This document shows positions 21,301-32,676 of a stretch of 64,000 nt of DNA, in pieces. How positions within the stretch are numbered: position 1 is the stretch's first letter; each line of letters begins with the position of its first letter. The stretch is taken from positions 10,992,783 to 11,056,782 of the forward strand of contig NC_062980.1 of NCBI RefSeq assembly GCF_023078275.1, read 5' to 3'. The translations under genes and the position numbers were made by a program. This stretch comes from Leguminivora glycinivorella. Taxonomy: Eukaryota; Arthropoda; Insecta; Lepidoptera; Tortricidae. The notes below the pieces were generated by a model. It made no database searches and had not been told where the DNA came from. It worked only from the letters and a program-made list of their open reading frames with translations.

Positions 21301-22593
21301 CTGATTGATACGCGCACTCTTAAGTACCGGTTGCTCGCCAGCGCTCCGTTGTCTTATCGAATTTGCTACATTACCTACACCATCTGACAATTTCCTATTG
21401 TCATTGCACAGCTATGCGGTGACCTAATATCAACCATCAGACGTTTCGATGATTCGATCAACTATATTACGCCAAAAACGTTACAGTTGTAGTGTGAAAT
21501 GTTTTTCCTTCGTATTTTGACGAAAACTTTCGTATTATCGTGCTGGTTTCCAATGTTAGTAGGTACGTCTTGTAGTGAGGTTGACTGGAATAGCCACGTT
21601 TGTTTCTTTCTGTAAAAATACAAAGGAGAAACATTTCGCCCACATTTTTAATAGAGGGAGTGAATTACCTACACTTGTCAATGAAAAGGTAATAAAATGA
21701 ACTGTTGATCTGAAAATGATGCCATATTTCACAGTTACTACGTCGAATAAGCCCCCAGGTACTTCATTACAGCGCCGACGCCGCGCCAAATAATAGAAAC
21801 GCTGCAAATGCCCGGGAAATACTAGTGTCTGTTGCGACTGGACATTCTTTGGAAATTTCGACATAATATTACATTATTGTGATTGTGAAGGTTTTCTAAC
21901 CTTTTCTAACCTGCAGTGAAATCAGATATTCGTTGTACCGTGCGCGCCTTTAATCGCGGATGTAATACTTAGTTATTTGATAAACATTTGAGAAATTCTT
22001 CGACAGATTCTTGATTACCATCGAAAAAAAAGTATATTTACCTAGTTTTAGCTTTTGTGTAAAAATAGGAACTTTTCACATATTGTTTTAGAAATTCGTT
22101 TTACATACATATATCCACATAAATAATCAGGTTCATTGAAACGTTGTACTATGTATTCGTGGAATCCATAAAATGGTATTCTAGGAAGGGCATTCATATT
22201 TTTGGCAACCGTATTGTGACATTAGTGATCCACAAAAACTCTGCTTTTTATAAATCTGTTATCTAAATTCATTACACATTAAACGCTATTACATATTTAC
22301 CTACCATTATTCCTTAAAAACGAATAAGCAATTCATATTACTAGTTTCCCAGTGGCTTTGTAAAAGTGTAACGAATTCATTTTATTTTTTTATTTTCTAG
22401 AAAGATTATAAATGACACAATGATGTAGGTATCCGCTCTTATTTTTGTTTAAATTTACATAATGTAGTTTCTGGTTTATCATAAACTTACTGCCAGGAAA
22501 CGGTGATTAAACTGAATTATATATCCACTTAATTCATTTTAAATCACGATTCCGATTTCCGATAAATTCAAAGTAGGCCGCAAATAATGATAA
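21301..22593. other. No gene recognised
   Basis: No repeat partner in the window. A minus 102-codon frame at 21864-21556 contains an arginine-rich stretch but no domain that I recognise, and I do not call it a gene. Confidence 0.45.
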
Positions 22594-22753
22594 CTGGCCC
22601 CGTAGCCGAATGGCATTTCTCCGACGCCAAACGAAAGCGATACGCCGCTGGCTCTGTCGCGCCAATACGCAAGCGCGATAGAGATAGATATCTACTAGCG
22701 CTTCGTTTCGTGAGCGTTTCGTGAGCGATTGTGCCATTCGGCTAGCCACCCTG
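22594..22753 (-). mobile_element. 160-bp MITE, family B (full copy, minus)
   Basis: Reverse complement of the element at 63301-63460 and essentially identical to it. Ends on its own strand are CAGGGTGGCTAGCCGAATGG and, at the other end, CCATTCGGCTACGGGGCC. The last 13 bp of the TIR pair perfectly (TAGCCGAATGGCA) while the outer bases differ. No obvious target duplication. Non-coding; the 71-codon frame across it is incidental. Confidence 0.85.
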
Positions 22754-23076
22754 AAATCCTATCACAGTCATCAAACCCTATAATCAAGTAAATCATGTCA
22801 TTTACGAAGTCATGTAGCTTAGTTCGTGTTGTCATACATTTATAGGTTACATGTGGTAAATTCGGGCGTCAGCGTGGATGACACGATAACGTCCGTCAAA
22901 CCGCGCGCAGCTTCCTAGTAATAATTACACAAGCATTAAGCTGATTATTATACCTACTGAAGTTTATACATTTGGTTGATTGAATTGGTTCTAATTTAGG
23001 CTTAAGAGGATATATTATCATATGCACTGACGATACCTAAATGGTGAGTTCACGTGTTGATAAACAATATAGTCCT
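22754..23076. other. No feature recognised
   Basis: Short unique stretch between two MITEs. Confidence 0.5.
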
Positions 23077-23225
23077 ACATCGTAAAATCTCGTATCTCAC
23101 ACTGCTACTCAATGTTGAAACGCAGTAACTCCTTATGCACCCCCTACATAGTTACTACATTTAAGTTTTCATTGACAGAAGAAGATATTATTATATGAGT
23201 TTTTTTTTCAAAGTAGTGGCGATAT
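23077..23225 (-). mobile_element. About 150-bp MITE, family H (copy 1, decayed)
   Basis: Reads ATCGTAAAATCTCGTATCTC, AAACGCAGTAACTCC, TTTTCATTGACAGAAGAAGA and CAAAGTAGTGGCGATAT. The reverse complement of 60334-60485 has the same blocks in order with better ends (ATCGTCACTACTTT on both termini). Non-coding, inverted termini, no clear target duplication. Confidence 0.6.
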
Positions 23226-25114
23226 GTACAAGACTTCTGAAAGTTAAGGTACTTAATAAGGGTGTCATTCTTATGACCGGCAATGTTTTTGTGTAACTGA
23301 TGGGCTAGCCATATAACAAAACAATATAATAAAACATAGCTGTTAAGCTTTTACTAAATTACTAGGTAAAGCAATCATAGTAATAACAGTAATCTTGATC
23401 TGGTAGAACATTCAGTTCCAGGTGAAAATGATTCATTTAAACATTTAAATATTTTAAATAGATTGTTAAACCGTTACAAGCTAGGTAGAGATGAGAAATT
23501 TCAAAGTGTTTTTAAGTAATAACTAATTTAATTACGTTTAAGTCGATCGGTATATTGTTTTCACGATAGAACAAAAGCTTTGGATTTCTTAGTAAGAAGG
23601 ATTTAATTTAATACCTGGATTCAAGGAATTTTAATTTATAGAAATAGGATTTCAATTTTATATTAACGGAGTAAAAACGAAAGTCTCAGTAAATAAGCAG
23701 TCAGGCTATACTTATATATTTATCGACTGACACGAGTCTGAGTTTAACAACTAGTAACCACGTGAACTCGATCGCATCTCTTCTCAATGAATCACACCAG
23801 TGTGTATACAAATATACATCAGTGCAATCGAGTTTACATAGCCTGCAACGAAAACGTTAAGTCAAGTGTCAAGTAGTGTTACCACTAGTAGTCACAAACG
23901 AAATGAAATTTGCTTGAAGTCGCCCAGTCAAGTACACTTCACGCGGAGAGGCGAAAATCGAATCGAAGATTGGGTGGCTTCTCCGTAACTTTTGTTTTAA
24001 CTTACTCGAATTGGATAGAAGTTTGAAACTAACTGGCTGGAAAACATATTACAATTGCAACTGTGAATTGCAATCTCTACGTAACCTATACGTTTTCGTT
24101 GTGCACAAAGTTGTAATGAAAATAACAAGAAGCATATTTTTTATGGAAGAAATCGTTTTGTCAAAAAATTTACCTAATATAATATGTTTGTTTTATCGAC
24201 TATGGATTATTAACGAACGCACGTCAATTGAAATTATAAGTTGGAAATAAATTAGAAAGATTGAAGTCAAATACAGACTGATTTAATCACCGATCACTGA
24301 AACTTGATCGATCGCTCGACCTACTACTACTACTACTACGCTCTACTGCTGCCTAATAGTGGCATTAGTGGCAACAAGTCGAACTATTTTAATAGCATTG
24401 TCAGTCAAGTTTTCTTTAAAGTATCAGAGATGTCGCTGCCTACTGAACTTCTAAAACAATTTGCACATCTTTCGATTGTCTGTGTCTCATATGAACTGAA
24501 TGTATTAAAGAGTTAATACGATAATTCTACGTCGGATAGATAGGAAATCTATATAAAATATTGCATAAAATTCTAAAATAAATAAAACATGCACTTTGTG
24601 CAGCGTTATAAAGCGATTAAAATGATGCATCGCTACCTCGATCAATCAACGTGCACCGGACGCCATCGCTCATACACTATTAGCATTATTGTGCCAAATT
24701 CTATAACAGCACGAGAATGATTGTGTTTGCTTATAATTTCTATTAATTTATAAATACACGGCACGCGGTTTTAATGATTTTATGACCAATGAAAATTACG
24801 CTTTGATTGTGGCTGAATACTGCATGTATTTTTTTCTTAAAATATCATAACATCTCAATTAAAAGTATCATATTATGTCGCGTTCTATGTCTTAAACTGC
24901 CAGAGATTTGTACAAGCTGGTTAATCTAGGAATTGGTAGTCGTAAAGTTTGTAATTAGGATTTAGTTTTGTAAAAATGAGGGTGACATTATCAAGTATGA
25001 TAAAACCCCTTTATTAAATAAAGATTAATAAAAAAACCAATGTTTTAAAAAACATTAGTTAATAGACAATCATCACAGACAAGAAGGATGACATTCATTA
25101 TATGGAAAAGTGAA
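23226..25114. other. No gene recognised; (CTA)n at 24321-24339
   Basis: AT-rich stretch with one short microsatellite CTACTACTACTACTACTAC. The frames at 24011 and 24304 (79 and 70 codons) have no recognisable motif. Confidence 0.5.
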
Positions 25115-25326
25115 CAGCATCCCAAAACCACATCTCGGACACTAGCGATCAAAAGAGACGCGTTCCTGGCATACATTCTAAGCTCGTGTAGGTGAACGCG
25201 TACCATGCATGTATGAGTGAGATATGACAGGTCGACTGTTCGCGTTTTTGACAGGCGGTAAGAGGTAACCGACCGAGAGCGGGTGGGTGGCACGTTCAGC
25301 GGGGAGCGGGAGTGGCCATACTGTAG
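25115..25326. mobile_element. Dispersed repeat, family E (copy 1)
   Basis: Shares with 61646-61856 the blocks TCGTGTAGGTGAACGCGTAC, ATGAGTGAGATATGACAGGT, GAGCGGGTGGGTGGCAC and CAGCGGGGAGCGGGA. The better-preserved copy at 61646 has inverted CGGTATAG and CTATACCG ends. This copy lies inside a minus 130-codon frame (25437-25045) that I consider incidental. Confidence 0.65.
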
Positions 25327-26771
25327 GATACATATATCTACATACTCTTTATTATACTGTGCCCAAACGGTTACTTGAACCAAAAATAATTGGACTATGA
25401 TATCACAAACTGATATTTTTAAACATCTATTAAACATTTAGTTTTCTTGACACTTGTATTGTCAAAACAAAGTTCAGATAGGTGTTGAATTGATTGATTA
25501 ATATGTTGTAATCATTGTACTTGACAACATTTACAAATTCAGCATACGATCTGTTTCTGAATTGTCTGATTCTGATACTAAAAATGAAACGAGCCGAATA
25601 AAATAAATACTGAACAATTAAAAGAGCTAAATAAAATTGACCGATTCAGCCTTGATTGCCTGCCATTGTTCATAAATTTGAATTTATAATGCCTATCTGG
25701 TGGTGCAATGTGCATTCAATAGTTTTTGTTAAAATAATTTATGCAGTTGGATAAATACTGGTATTTAAAATTTACTTAATAGATCACTCTATTTATTGTA
25801 ATCGGGATATTTCTACAATAGCTCGAAGCTCAGCTTCCTAAATTGGACATAAAAATGATTCAAACATTATTAAGTAAAAAAGTTTTCATCTTGATATCTT
25901 ATACTGACTGACTAAAATGTGATGTAATGGAACGGTAATTTAGACACCTCTCAATGATTCCCAGTAGAATGAGCCCAAAAAAGTCCAGCTTATTTTTTAA
26001 ACGCCCGTCAGACATAGAATAAACTGTTTTTAATTCGAGTTTGTAATTCGTTAAACGTTAAGTTTTAACCACTACTTAAGTGGCCAGTTCTATACCCTAA
26101 ACTATTCTTCTATAATCATCCCAGTCATTCAGGCTGACGTTGCACTCAGCTGCAGCGGCCGCTCGGGGCCTCTTGACGTGAATTAAAAATGCACAGCGCA
26201 TTAAGTGCTCCAATGGAGACGACTCCCCGCAAGCGCGCCGCGGGACTGGCGCCCGCGTTTGCCAAATGTACCCTACTTATCGTACTTCTAAACTGTACGT
26301 ACCCTACTTAGTATGGTCTAGTTTTAAACTTTTCTATGTTCTATCGTGTTGTCTTTTGAAAAGGCGTTTCACGCTTGCTAAGAGCGATGTACCGTACCCA
26401 AGTTCACTATAATAGTGCACATACTAAGACATTTGTCTAACGAAATTATGTATGAAGAGGTTGAAATCTATGTAGGTCGAAATTGGAAGAATAGAAAATA
26501 TTAAAAATTAAGGGTTAATTTGAAATTATTCTAAACTTTTTTTCCAAAAAAGGCAATAAAACTCACGTAATTTACTACAAAGGCGCAGATTTGTCAATCT
26601 AACCTTTACTTAACATTAAATCTCGCGACTGTCTTTCCCACTATAACCACAGAATGTATAATAGTACAAGTACTATAACGATCTACATATACACATAAAT
26701 AAATATGTGACTACTTCACTAGTAGGTACCTTAGTATTACAACTGTTGTAATATGAAAAACAAATGAAATA
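25327..26771. other. No gene recognised; CpG-rich patch at 26145-26270
   Basis: Mostly AT-rich. At 26145-26270 there is a CpG-rich patch (GCTGCAGCGGCCGCTCGGGG, later GCGCGCCGCGGGACTGGCGC) with no repeat partner in the window; candidate regulatory patch or remnant of an old element. Confidence 0.45.
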
Positions 26772-27237
26772 TAGTTATTTGTTATACAAGGGGGCAAAGT
26801 TGTATTTTAACGCCGAGTGTGGAATTGAAAAACGAGCAAGTGAAAGGATTCTATAGTGGAACCACGAGCGAAGCGAGTGGTTCGAGAATAGAATCCTGAA
26901 CTTGGCGAGTTTTTCAACACACGAGAAGTAAAATACCATTTGCACCCGTGTGTAACACAAAACTTTTCCCCTCACTATAGCGAGGAAATTCCAACACAAA
27001 AAAACGCGTTTATCACTGCTTGCAGTAGTTCAACTACTCGAACTACTGGAACTACTGTTCCATAGGTGGTAAATCATCTTCATCGCTAAATTCATCCACT
27101 TTTATCAATATTAAAGCAGAAAATTTGACTATATTCAAGGTCAAATTACTTTATCCACTAGTGGAAAACTAAAATACGTTTTTACCCGCTGGTATTAAAG
27201 GACAAAACACGTGTTTCCAAGCTAGTGAGGGGAAAAT
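26772..27237 (+). mobile_element. Hairpin-rich dispersed repeat, family A (long copy)
   Basis: Begins TAGTTATTTGTTATACAAGG and ends GCTAGTGAGGGGAAAATAA. Contains ACCACGAGCGAAGCGAGTGG, an almost perfect palindrome, flanked by complementary GATTCTATAG and GAATAGAATCC blocks. Copies: 62002-62433 in inverse orientation and an internally deleted one at 28921-29069. Non-coding; the 74-codon frame across it is a by-product. Class unknown. Confidence 0.7.
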
Positions 27238-27533
27238 AAAATTACAAGTATATTTTATTTTCACGCAGTTCAATGGGGAAAACAATTTAACGTAAGTAGT
27301 AATAACATTATCTTCCGTGACCAGCGTAATTTTTCACTTTCGCGATGATTACAAAAACACATTTTCATTACCTACTAAATTAATAAAACATAATGCACAC
27401 ACATACAAATAAAATTGCGACCACACGTGAAACGATTGTTTGCAGAGTGTGGAAAAATTAAATTCAGTCACAAATTAACAGTACAGACAGGTCACACAAT
27501 ACAATTAAATTATACATAGGTACATACGTAAAC
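27238..27533. other. No feature recognised
   Basis: AT-rich sequence, no repeat partner. Confidence 0.5.
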
Positions 27534-27690
27534 TTCAAGCCTGCATTCCCAAAAAGGGTAAGTAGAGCACATGAAGTCGCTCAAGTTTCTGTGCCACTCT
27601 TAGCAAGGGGTTAAGAGGAAACAAAATTCAGAGACAGGTTGCTAGCCCATCACCCACAATTGACGGCACTTTACGCGTTTATACGTTAAG
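27534..27690 (+). repeat. Dispersed repeat, family L (copy 1)
   Basis: CCTGCATTCCCAAAAAGGGT, AGTAGAGCACATGAAGTCGC, CAAGTTTCTGTGCCACTCTT and AGGTTGCTAGCCCATCACCC recur in diverged form at 43935-44090. A lepidopteran dispersed repeat type familiar to me, probably a retroelement UTR; I cannot assign it further. Confidence 0.55.
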
Positions 27691-27914
27691 TAAAAACACA
27701 ACACAATAAACCTGAGTGATAGCAAAGTTACCGTGATATAAGATGCAGACAGATACAACTTCAAACAATATAAAATTTGTCTCAAACGTATTCTCATTCC
27801 ATAAAAAGTTATATTTGGCAAATCTGTGCGTATTCGTGAATGACTCGAACTATACTGGCTATAGTAATCGATGCAGACAAAGTTTAATTTTTTTTTTAGT
27901 AATATTTGTATGTC
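27691..27914. other. No feature recognised
   Basis: AT-rich spacer between repeats; frames at 27743 and 27871 are not supported. Confidence 0.4.
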
Positions 27915-28090
27915 TTACCATATCTCGGGAACATGGGGTCCCGGACTTTTGGGAAGCATGTGTAGGGCCGAAGTCAACAGCACTTCGGCCCCACACATGA
28001 CCCTGACCGACTCTCGGGAACACTCGGGTCCGTGGGGTCGTCACTCCCCAACAGCTTGCCACAAGCTGCCCTAAGGGCTTATTTTTTTTA
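27915..28090 (+). repeat. GC-rich fragment, possible retroelement 3' end
   Basis: A sharply bounded G+C-rich block (ACATGGGGTCCCGGACTTTT, CAGCACTTCGGCCCCACACA, GGGTCCGTGGGGTCGTCACT) ends CAGCTTGCCACAAGCTGCCC, TAAGGGCTT and then an AT-rich tail. Sharp composition change and a tail are expected of a 5'-truncated GC-rich LINE such as the R1-type element at 17 kb, but no sequence link to it is seen. Frames on both strands are incidental. Confidence 0.35.
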
Positions 28091-28225
28091 ATAAACTTCA
28101 AATTGTGTGATGAATAATATACAGCAGACTTTCTGTATTGTTTGGTCTGGGGCAGAAGCGCGTGGGTCAACAAAGATAATTTACCCGCAATAAATTGGAG
28201 GATCGTTGAAAACACCTCTTATATA

Positions 28226-28572
28226 CCGGGTGGGCCCTGTAACAAAAGCAAAAAATTAAACTGTAGACTATACTCCTTATACTGACCAACGTTTGTTCAG
28301 CAACTTTTAAAAATAACGTGTATTTTGATTTTTATCACCCTTGAAAGTTTTTCCTAAGAGTTAATGTATTGCGAATTCTGTTAAGTCTTAAGCGTGACAG
28401 ATAACGTCAATGACAACAATAATGGCGTACATTGAAGCTAATATTTATTTTGTATGAAAAATTAAAAAATTCAAGACGTCTTAATTTTTAAAAGTCGCTG
28501 AACAAATGTTGGTCAGTTTAAGGAGTATAGCCTACGGTTTAATTTTTTGCTTTTGTTACAGGCCCCACCCTG
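28226..28572. mobile_element. 347-bp TA-flanked MITE, family D (copy 2)
   Basis: Flanked by TA at 28224-28225 and 28573-28574. Left end CCGGGTGGGCCCTGTAACAA and right end TTGTTACAGGCCCCACCCTG on the other strand form TIRs. Interior order matches 5682-6027 (CTTATACTGACCAACGTTTG, AATATTTATTTTGTATG in inverse orientation). Confidence 0.85.
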
Positions 28573-28734
28573 TATGAACTTGGTTTTATTTTTATGAAAG
28601 GAAATCGTGTTATATTTATAGATAAAACTGTGTTACTAACAGATATCTGACAGTGTAATTATGTTATTTTCTCTGGGCTATTATATTTATCAAGTCAAGT
28701 ATTTGTCAAGTTTCTCATTGGTTGGCATTGCGCA

Positions 28735-28835
28735 TGTAGGAGTGTTCTTGAGTTGCAGGCGTCCATGGGTTACGGTGACCGCTTTCCATCAGGCGGACCG
28801 TATGCTTGTTTGCCACCGACGTAGTATATAAAAAT
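28735..28835 (+). mobile_element. Retroelement 3'-end fragment (lepidopteran type)
   Basis: TGCAGGCGTCCATGGGTTAC, GGTGACCGCTTTCCATCAGG, CGGACCGTATGCTTGTTTGC and CACCGACGTAGTATATAAAA end in an A-rich tail. The inverse of this block, diverged, opens the segment at 55931 (GGTGGTAAACAAGCATAC). I know this as a frequent 3' end in lepidopteran genomes and attribute it to a CR1-group LINE with moderate confidence. Confidence 0.45.
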
Positions 28836-28920
28836 GTATGGATAATATGGATATACAAAATATATTACTCGGTGTAACTAAAGGAAAATAAGTATAGGTA
28901 CTTAGTTATTAGCTTTGAAA

Positions 28921-29069
28921 TAGTTATTTGTTATACAAGGGGGAAAAGTTATATTTTAACGCTGAGTGTGGAAATGAAAAACGAGCAAGCGAAAGGATTA
29001 TATATTTGAACCACGAGCGAAGCGAGTTAAAGGACAAAACACGTGTTTCCGAGCTAGTGAGGGGAAAAA
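28921..29069 (+). mobile_element. Family A, internally deleted copy (149 bp)
   Basis: Keeps the left end TAGTTATTTGTTATACAAGG through ACCACGAGCGAAGCGAG and jumps directly to TTAAAGGACAAAACACGTGT, GAGCTAGTGAGGGGAAAA. The middle, including half of the palindrome, is missing relative to 26772-27237. Confidence 0.7.
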
Positions 29070-29678
29070 GCATTTAATTCTCGTAAATAGAAGGTTTTTC
29101 GTGTGTTTGAACTTTTAACTTTTATACGTGTACATTCATTAACGAGTTTTATTAGCTTCACTAAAATATTATCACGTTTTATGTTTTAAAGTGAAAGGTG
29201 AGGTGACGCGACCCCAGCGCGCGACTTTCGTTCTTATTTTAATATTTCTTTTGAAATATATCAAATAATATATTTTTTTATGTTTCATTTTGAAATATAC
29301 AAGTCAATCATAGAAATGTCGATAGAACACATCACAAATTTGATTCATCGATAATATAATTACAGTTTAAAATAAAAAAATCTATAAAAATAATAAGAAA
29401 TTATACAAAATATGGTTCGTCCATGAAATTGTTTAGTTCAACGCGGTTAATTACTTTGGATTATCATCATCCCGGCTCAATATCCGGGTTCCAGAGGTCG
29501 GTTTGAAAATGCCCTCGAAGTGTATAACAAAAAATAATTAAAAAATACGTCAAACGCGATTAAATTACATTATTTTAACCTTTTTTCCGTAGCCGCAAAA
29601 GAAGGTAAGTATGCACCCAAAGCATGTAATATCAAATAAAATTTTGGCAAAAGGCTACCACCGAAAGATTCACTAACT
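29070..29678. other. No feature recognised
   Basis: AT-rich; no repeat partner or frame of note. Confidence 0.5.
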
Positions 29679-29740
29679 TTTTTAACCCCCGACGCAAAAA
29701 CGAAGGGGTGTTATAAGTTTGACGTGTCTGTCTGTGTGTA

Positions 29741-29810
<70 letters not shown>

Positions 29811-29975
29811 GTGTGTGTCTGTCTGTGGCATCGTAGCTCTCGAACAGATGAACGGATTCTGATTTTTTTTTGTCTGAAAGCTGAGTTAGTCGGGAGTGTT
29901 CTTAGCCATGTTTCATGAAAATCGGTTCACTAGGTCGCGGTCAGGGGTTTTTTCAAAATTTTAATTCTGTGGTTA
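29679..29975 (+). repeat. GTCT-rich dispersed repeat, family J (long copy)
   Basis: TTTTAACCCCCGACGCAAAA, GGTGTTATAAGTTTGACGTG, then a GTCT microsatellite (about 29750-29822, interrupted by TTGTTTGT), then TGGCATCGTAGCTCTCGAAC, CTGAAAGCTGAGTTAGTCGG and a TTTTTTCAAAATTTTAATTC end. Inverse copies: 9788-9943 and 46735-46955. The 64-codon frame across it is just the microsatellite. Confidence 0.7.
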
Positions 29976-31744
29976 GGTTATTCAGCATGGTTTTAAGGTT
30001 ACATCAGCTAGGCCGATGTTAAAATGGATAGAAAAAATAACTCCGAAAAAGTGAAGAAAATTCTGCGATATACTAGAAGCCGGACAAAAAGAATTCATTG
30101 ATGAGTAGTTTCAATTCCGGCTGACATGGAGCTATTTCGAAATTCACTTTGTGGTCGTTGTGTAAAAGGAGACAAGTACCCTTAGGGGAATCCCACACAT
30201 AAAGAATTTTTCATCACATTTGCTGTTTAAAGGTCTCATTGCGTCTATGTGTACTGAAGAATAATGTACTATTTTGTTCCCAAGGGAGTAATGGATTTCG
30301 TTTTAAAAATTAATACAATCCGTACAATACTTCAGGCAAAGGATGTTTCAATCAGCCAAGGATTTTTGTTGCGCACCCAAAATTTGACTATTAATTAAGC
30401 TATAAAAATATTATACAGTATGAAAAATGCATTTTATTTATGTTTTACAATTATTTCAGTGTGTCTTGTATTTGTTTCGTAAATTTAACTCAGATAAGTA
30501 AATCGTTATAATTTACAATCTCACAATATGTTCTGGCAAATCCAATCTGAAATCTTATTTTCTCACCATTAACGGGGTCGCCAACGACTGCATCCACAAT
30601 ATCCCCATTCGTGTAGTGAATGTCAACACTTCAATAATATAAAACAATAGTGTACTAAGTCCTATCTCTTGTGGATTATAATTTGGATTTTATTGCGACC
30701 ACATTTAGTATAAAATTGTATGGTAAATGTTTGGTTGTGTTTGATGCTGATTAGACTTTTAGGGGACATGGCAATTGCAATGCTGGGCATGTACACATAT
30801 TTAACTTGGCGAGTCGAGTTCGTGAACAAATCTGGTGTAGCTTGAACTCGAAATCCGTAACAGCAGTAAGCAATCGGTGATCAGACTTATACTGGTCCTA
30901 TTTAAATTTTAGTATTATGAATGCAGTTGAAATGACAGTCTGCTTTGCGCGCCGACTAACGTGATGCGCAAACTAAACCGTCATTAGAACGCATTTTCAC
31001 ACTATTGTTTAACTAGGAGTATCAAAACCACTTGTGCGTCTAAATAAGATTAATGTGACAATGTCTACTCTTTGTAAAGTCTGTAATTGTCTTTTCGTGT
31101 AATTTTGAGATTAAAAATTTTCGTTATATTCCAACAAACATGTTTAGCATGTTCGTATTTAAAATTATACGTTAGGTATCTTCAAGTCTTGGCAACTATG
31201 GTCTCTTGACAAAGTATGGTTGCGAGAACAAGCACTCAGCGTCTATGGATTCCTAACGTTTACTTGAAACCTTACATAAAGTTCTAAAGTTTTGAGAAAA
31301 AACAAGACGACCTAAATGTTGCAATGCCACTCAACATAGCTTTGTTTTTAGGAGGGAATATGCTTACAGATGTGCCCGCTTTCAAGTGGATGTGTACTGA
31401 AAACTTTTTAGATACTATTTTGGAACTTTTTTGGTCAAAAACCTTCGTTGTCATACAACCTATACGATCAAAGAAAACAATCCCAAAAACCCCCGGAAAC
31501 AAAACGGAACTAATAGCAGACGGCCATAACTCATAAATACCTTTGTGTTCATACGCTCATCGGGCAGCGGGCGGCATGGGCAGTCGCAGAGCGTGAGACT
31601 TCACACAAACGATGAGTTATTGCATGTCATCAATTACCCGACAGACACGATGCTCGAGGAGGGACTTAGGGACACTGGAAGTGACCTGAAAGAAAAAAAA
31701 CAGGTAACACTGGTTAGTCTAGGTTCTAGAGCGATATCGCGATA
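29976..31744. other. No gene recognised
   Basis: Mixed AT-rich sequence. A plus frame at 31545-31745 includes ACTTCACACAAACGATGAG and is followed by CAGGTAAC, a possible splice donor; without a partner exon or known protein match I do not call it. Confidence 0.4.
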
Positions 31745-31995
31745 GACAAATTCATGGAGAGGGTGGAAGTAGGGCCCACCCAATCCGCCTAAAAACAGGC
31801 GGTCATCCCGTCATTCGGTAGACATTTAAAATTATTACATATATTAAAAGCAACTAATAGTGGACAGAAGTGACGGGGAAACATTTATTTGATATAAGTA
31901 AAGGTTGGCCGAAAACGTGATGGACTCATTAATCACAAAGCCGAGAAGGGCCACCGTAGAAGGGTAATCAGGGGAGGCCTTTGCCAGCAAACTGA
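31745..31995 (+). mobile_element. Possible RTE-like LINE 3'-end relic
   Basis: The segment ends AATCAGGGGAGGCCTTTGCC, close to the GGCCTTTGCC(C/T)AGCAGTGGG end of lepidopteran RTE elements, seen better at 57134-57317. The rest is too decayed for a protein alignment by eye. Confidence 0.35.
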
Positions 31996-32406
31996 ACTAG
32001 TCAGATCTAGCATTTCTTATTCCATATTAGTATATTCTAAAGCCCTGTTTACACCGTCCTGTTTCACATTGAACTAAAGATGTCATAGCATTCGCTTACC
32101 GACGACGGGTCAAGCTCATATCGAATATACTCTTGTTACTTAGGTATTTGTAGTGTATTTATTGAATTTTTTTTTTGAATCTACTCCCCGTAAGATTCAA
32201 ATATTTCTAATAAACCTGATTCTCCTATTACCCCACAAATGCACAAATAAAAAGAGAGTTCTTTGTGACAAATAAGTAAAATAAGCTAAGCTAAAAAGGT
32301 ATGCATCAAGTGGAAAATAAGCTTTTACATAAGTATTCTATTTACTTTTACGTGTATAGTGCGCATACATTTTTATTTCCTTTAAAATTAAGAAATCCGT
32401 TAGAAA
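31996..32406. other. No feature recognised
   Basis: AT-rich; nothing recognised. Confidence 0.5.
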
Positions 32407-32589
32407 TCCGTACTTAATATTATAAATGCGAAAGTGTGTGTGTCTGTTTGTTTGTCCCTCTTTCACGGCAAAACGGAGCTACTTTTTGTCTCTTTCTAAC
32501 CCCCACTATCCTAAAATGGGGAGTGAAAGTTTGTATGGAGATACGCAATTTTCGAATTTAACGCGAGCGAAGCCGCAGGAAAAAGCTAG
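32407..32589 (+). mobile_element. Non-autonomous Helitron, Lep1-like (copy 2, 183 bp)
   Basis: Starts TCCGTACTTAATATTATAAA after an A and ends CCGCAGGAAAAAGCTAG before a T. Interior has AAGTGTGTGTGTCTGTTTGT, CGGCAAAACGGAGC and CGCGAGCGAAGCCGC. Non-coding; depends on an autonomous Helitron. Confidence 0.75.
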
Positions 32590-32676
32590 TATTTATATAA
32601 TAAAGTACATGGTAATACATAGTAAAACAAAGATCACTAGCGTTTGCGTAATGGTTTGAAATAGTTTACTTGCAAT

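Noticed and set aside
25045..25437. 130-codon minus gene
   Set aside because: Its central third is the family E repeat and the rest has no recognisable features.
29724..29918. Cys/Val/Ser-rich secreted protein
   Set aside because: It is the translation of a GTCT microsatellite inside family J.
31545..31745. Exon with splice donor CAGGTAAC
   Set aside because: A single possible donor, no acceptor or partner exon and no family match.
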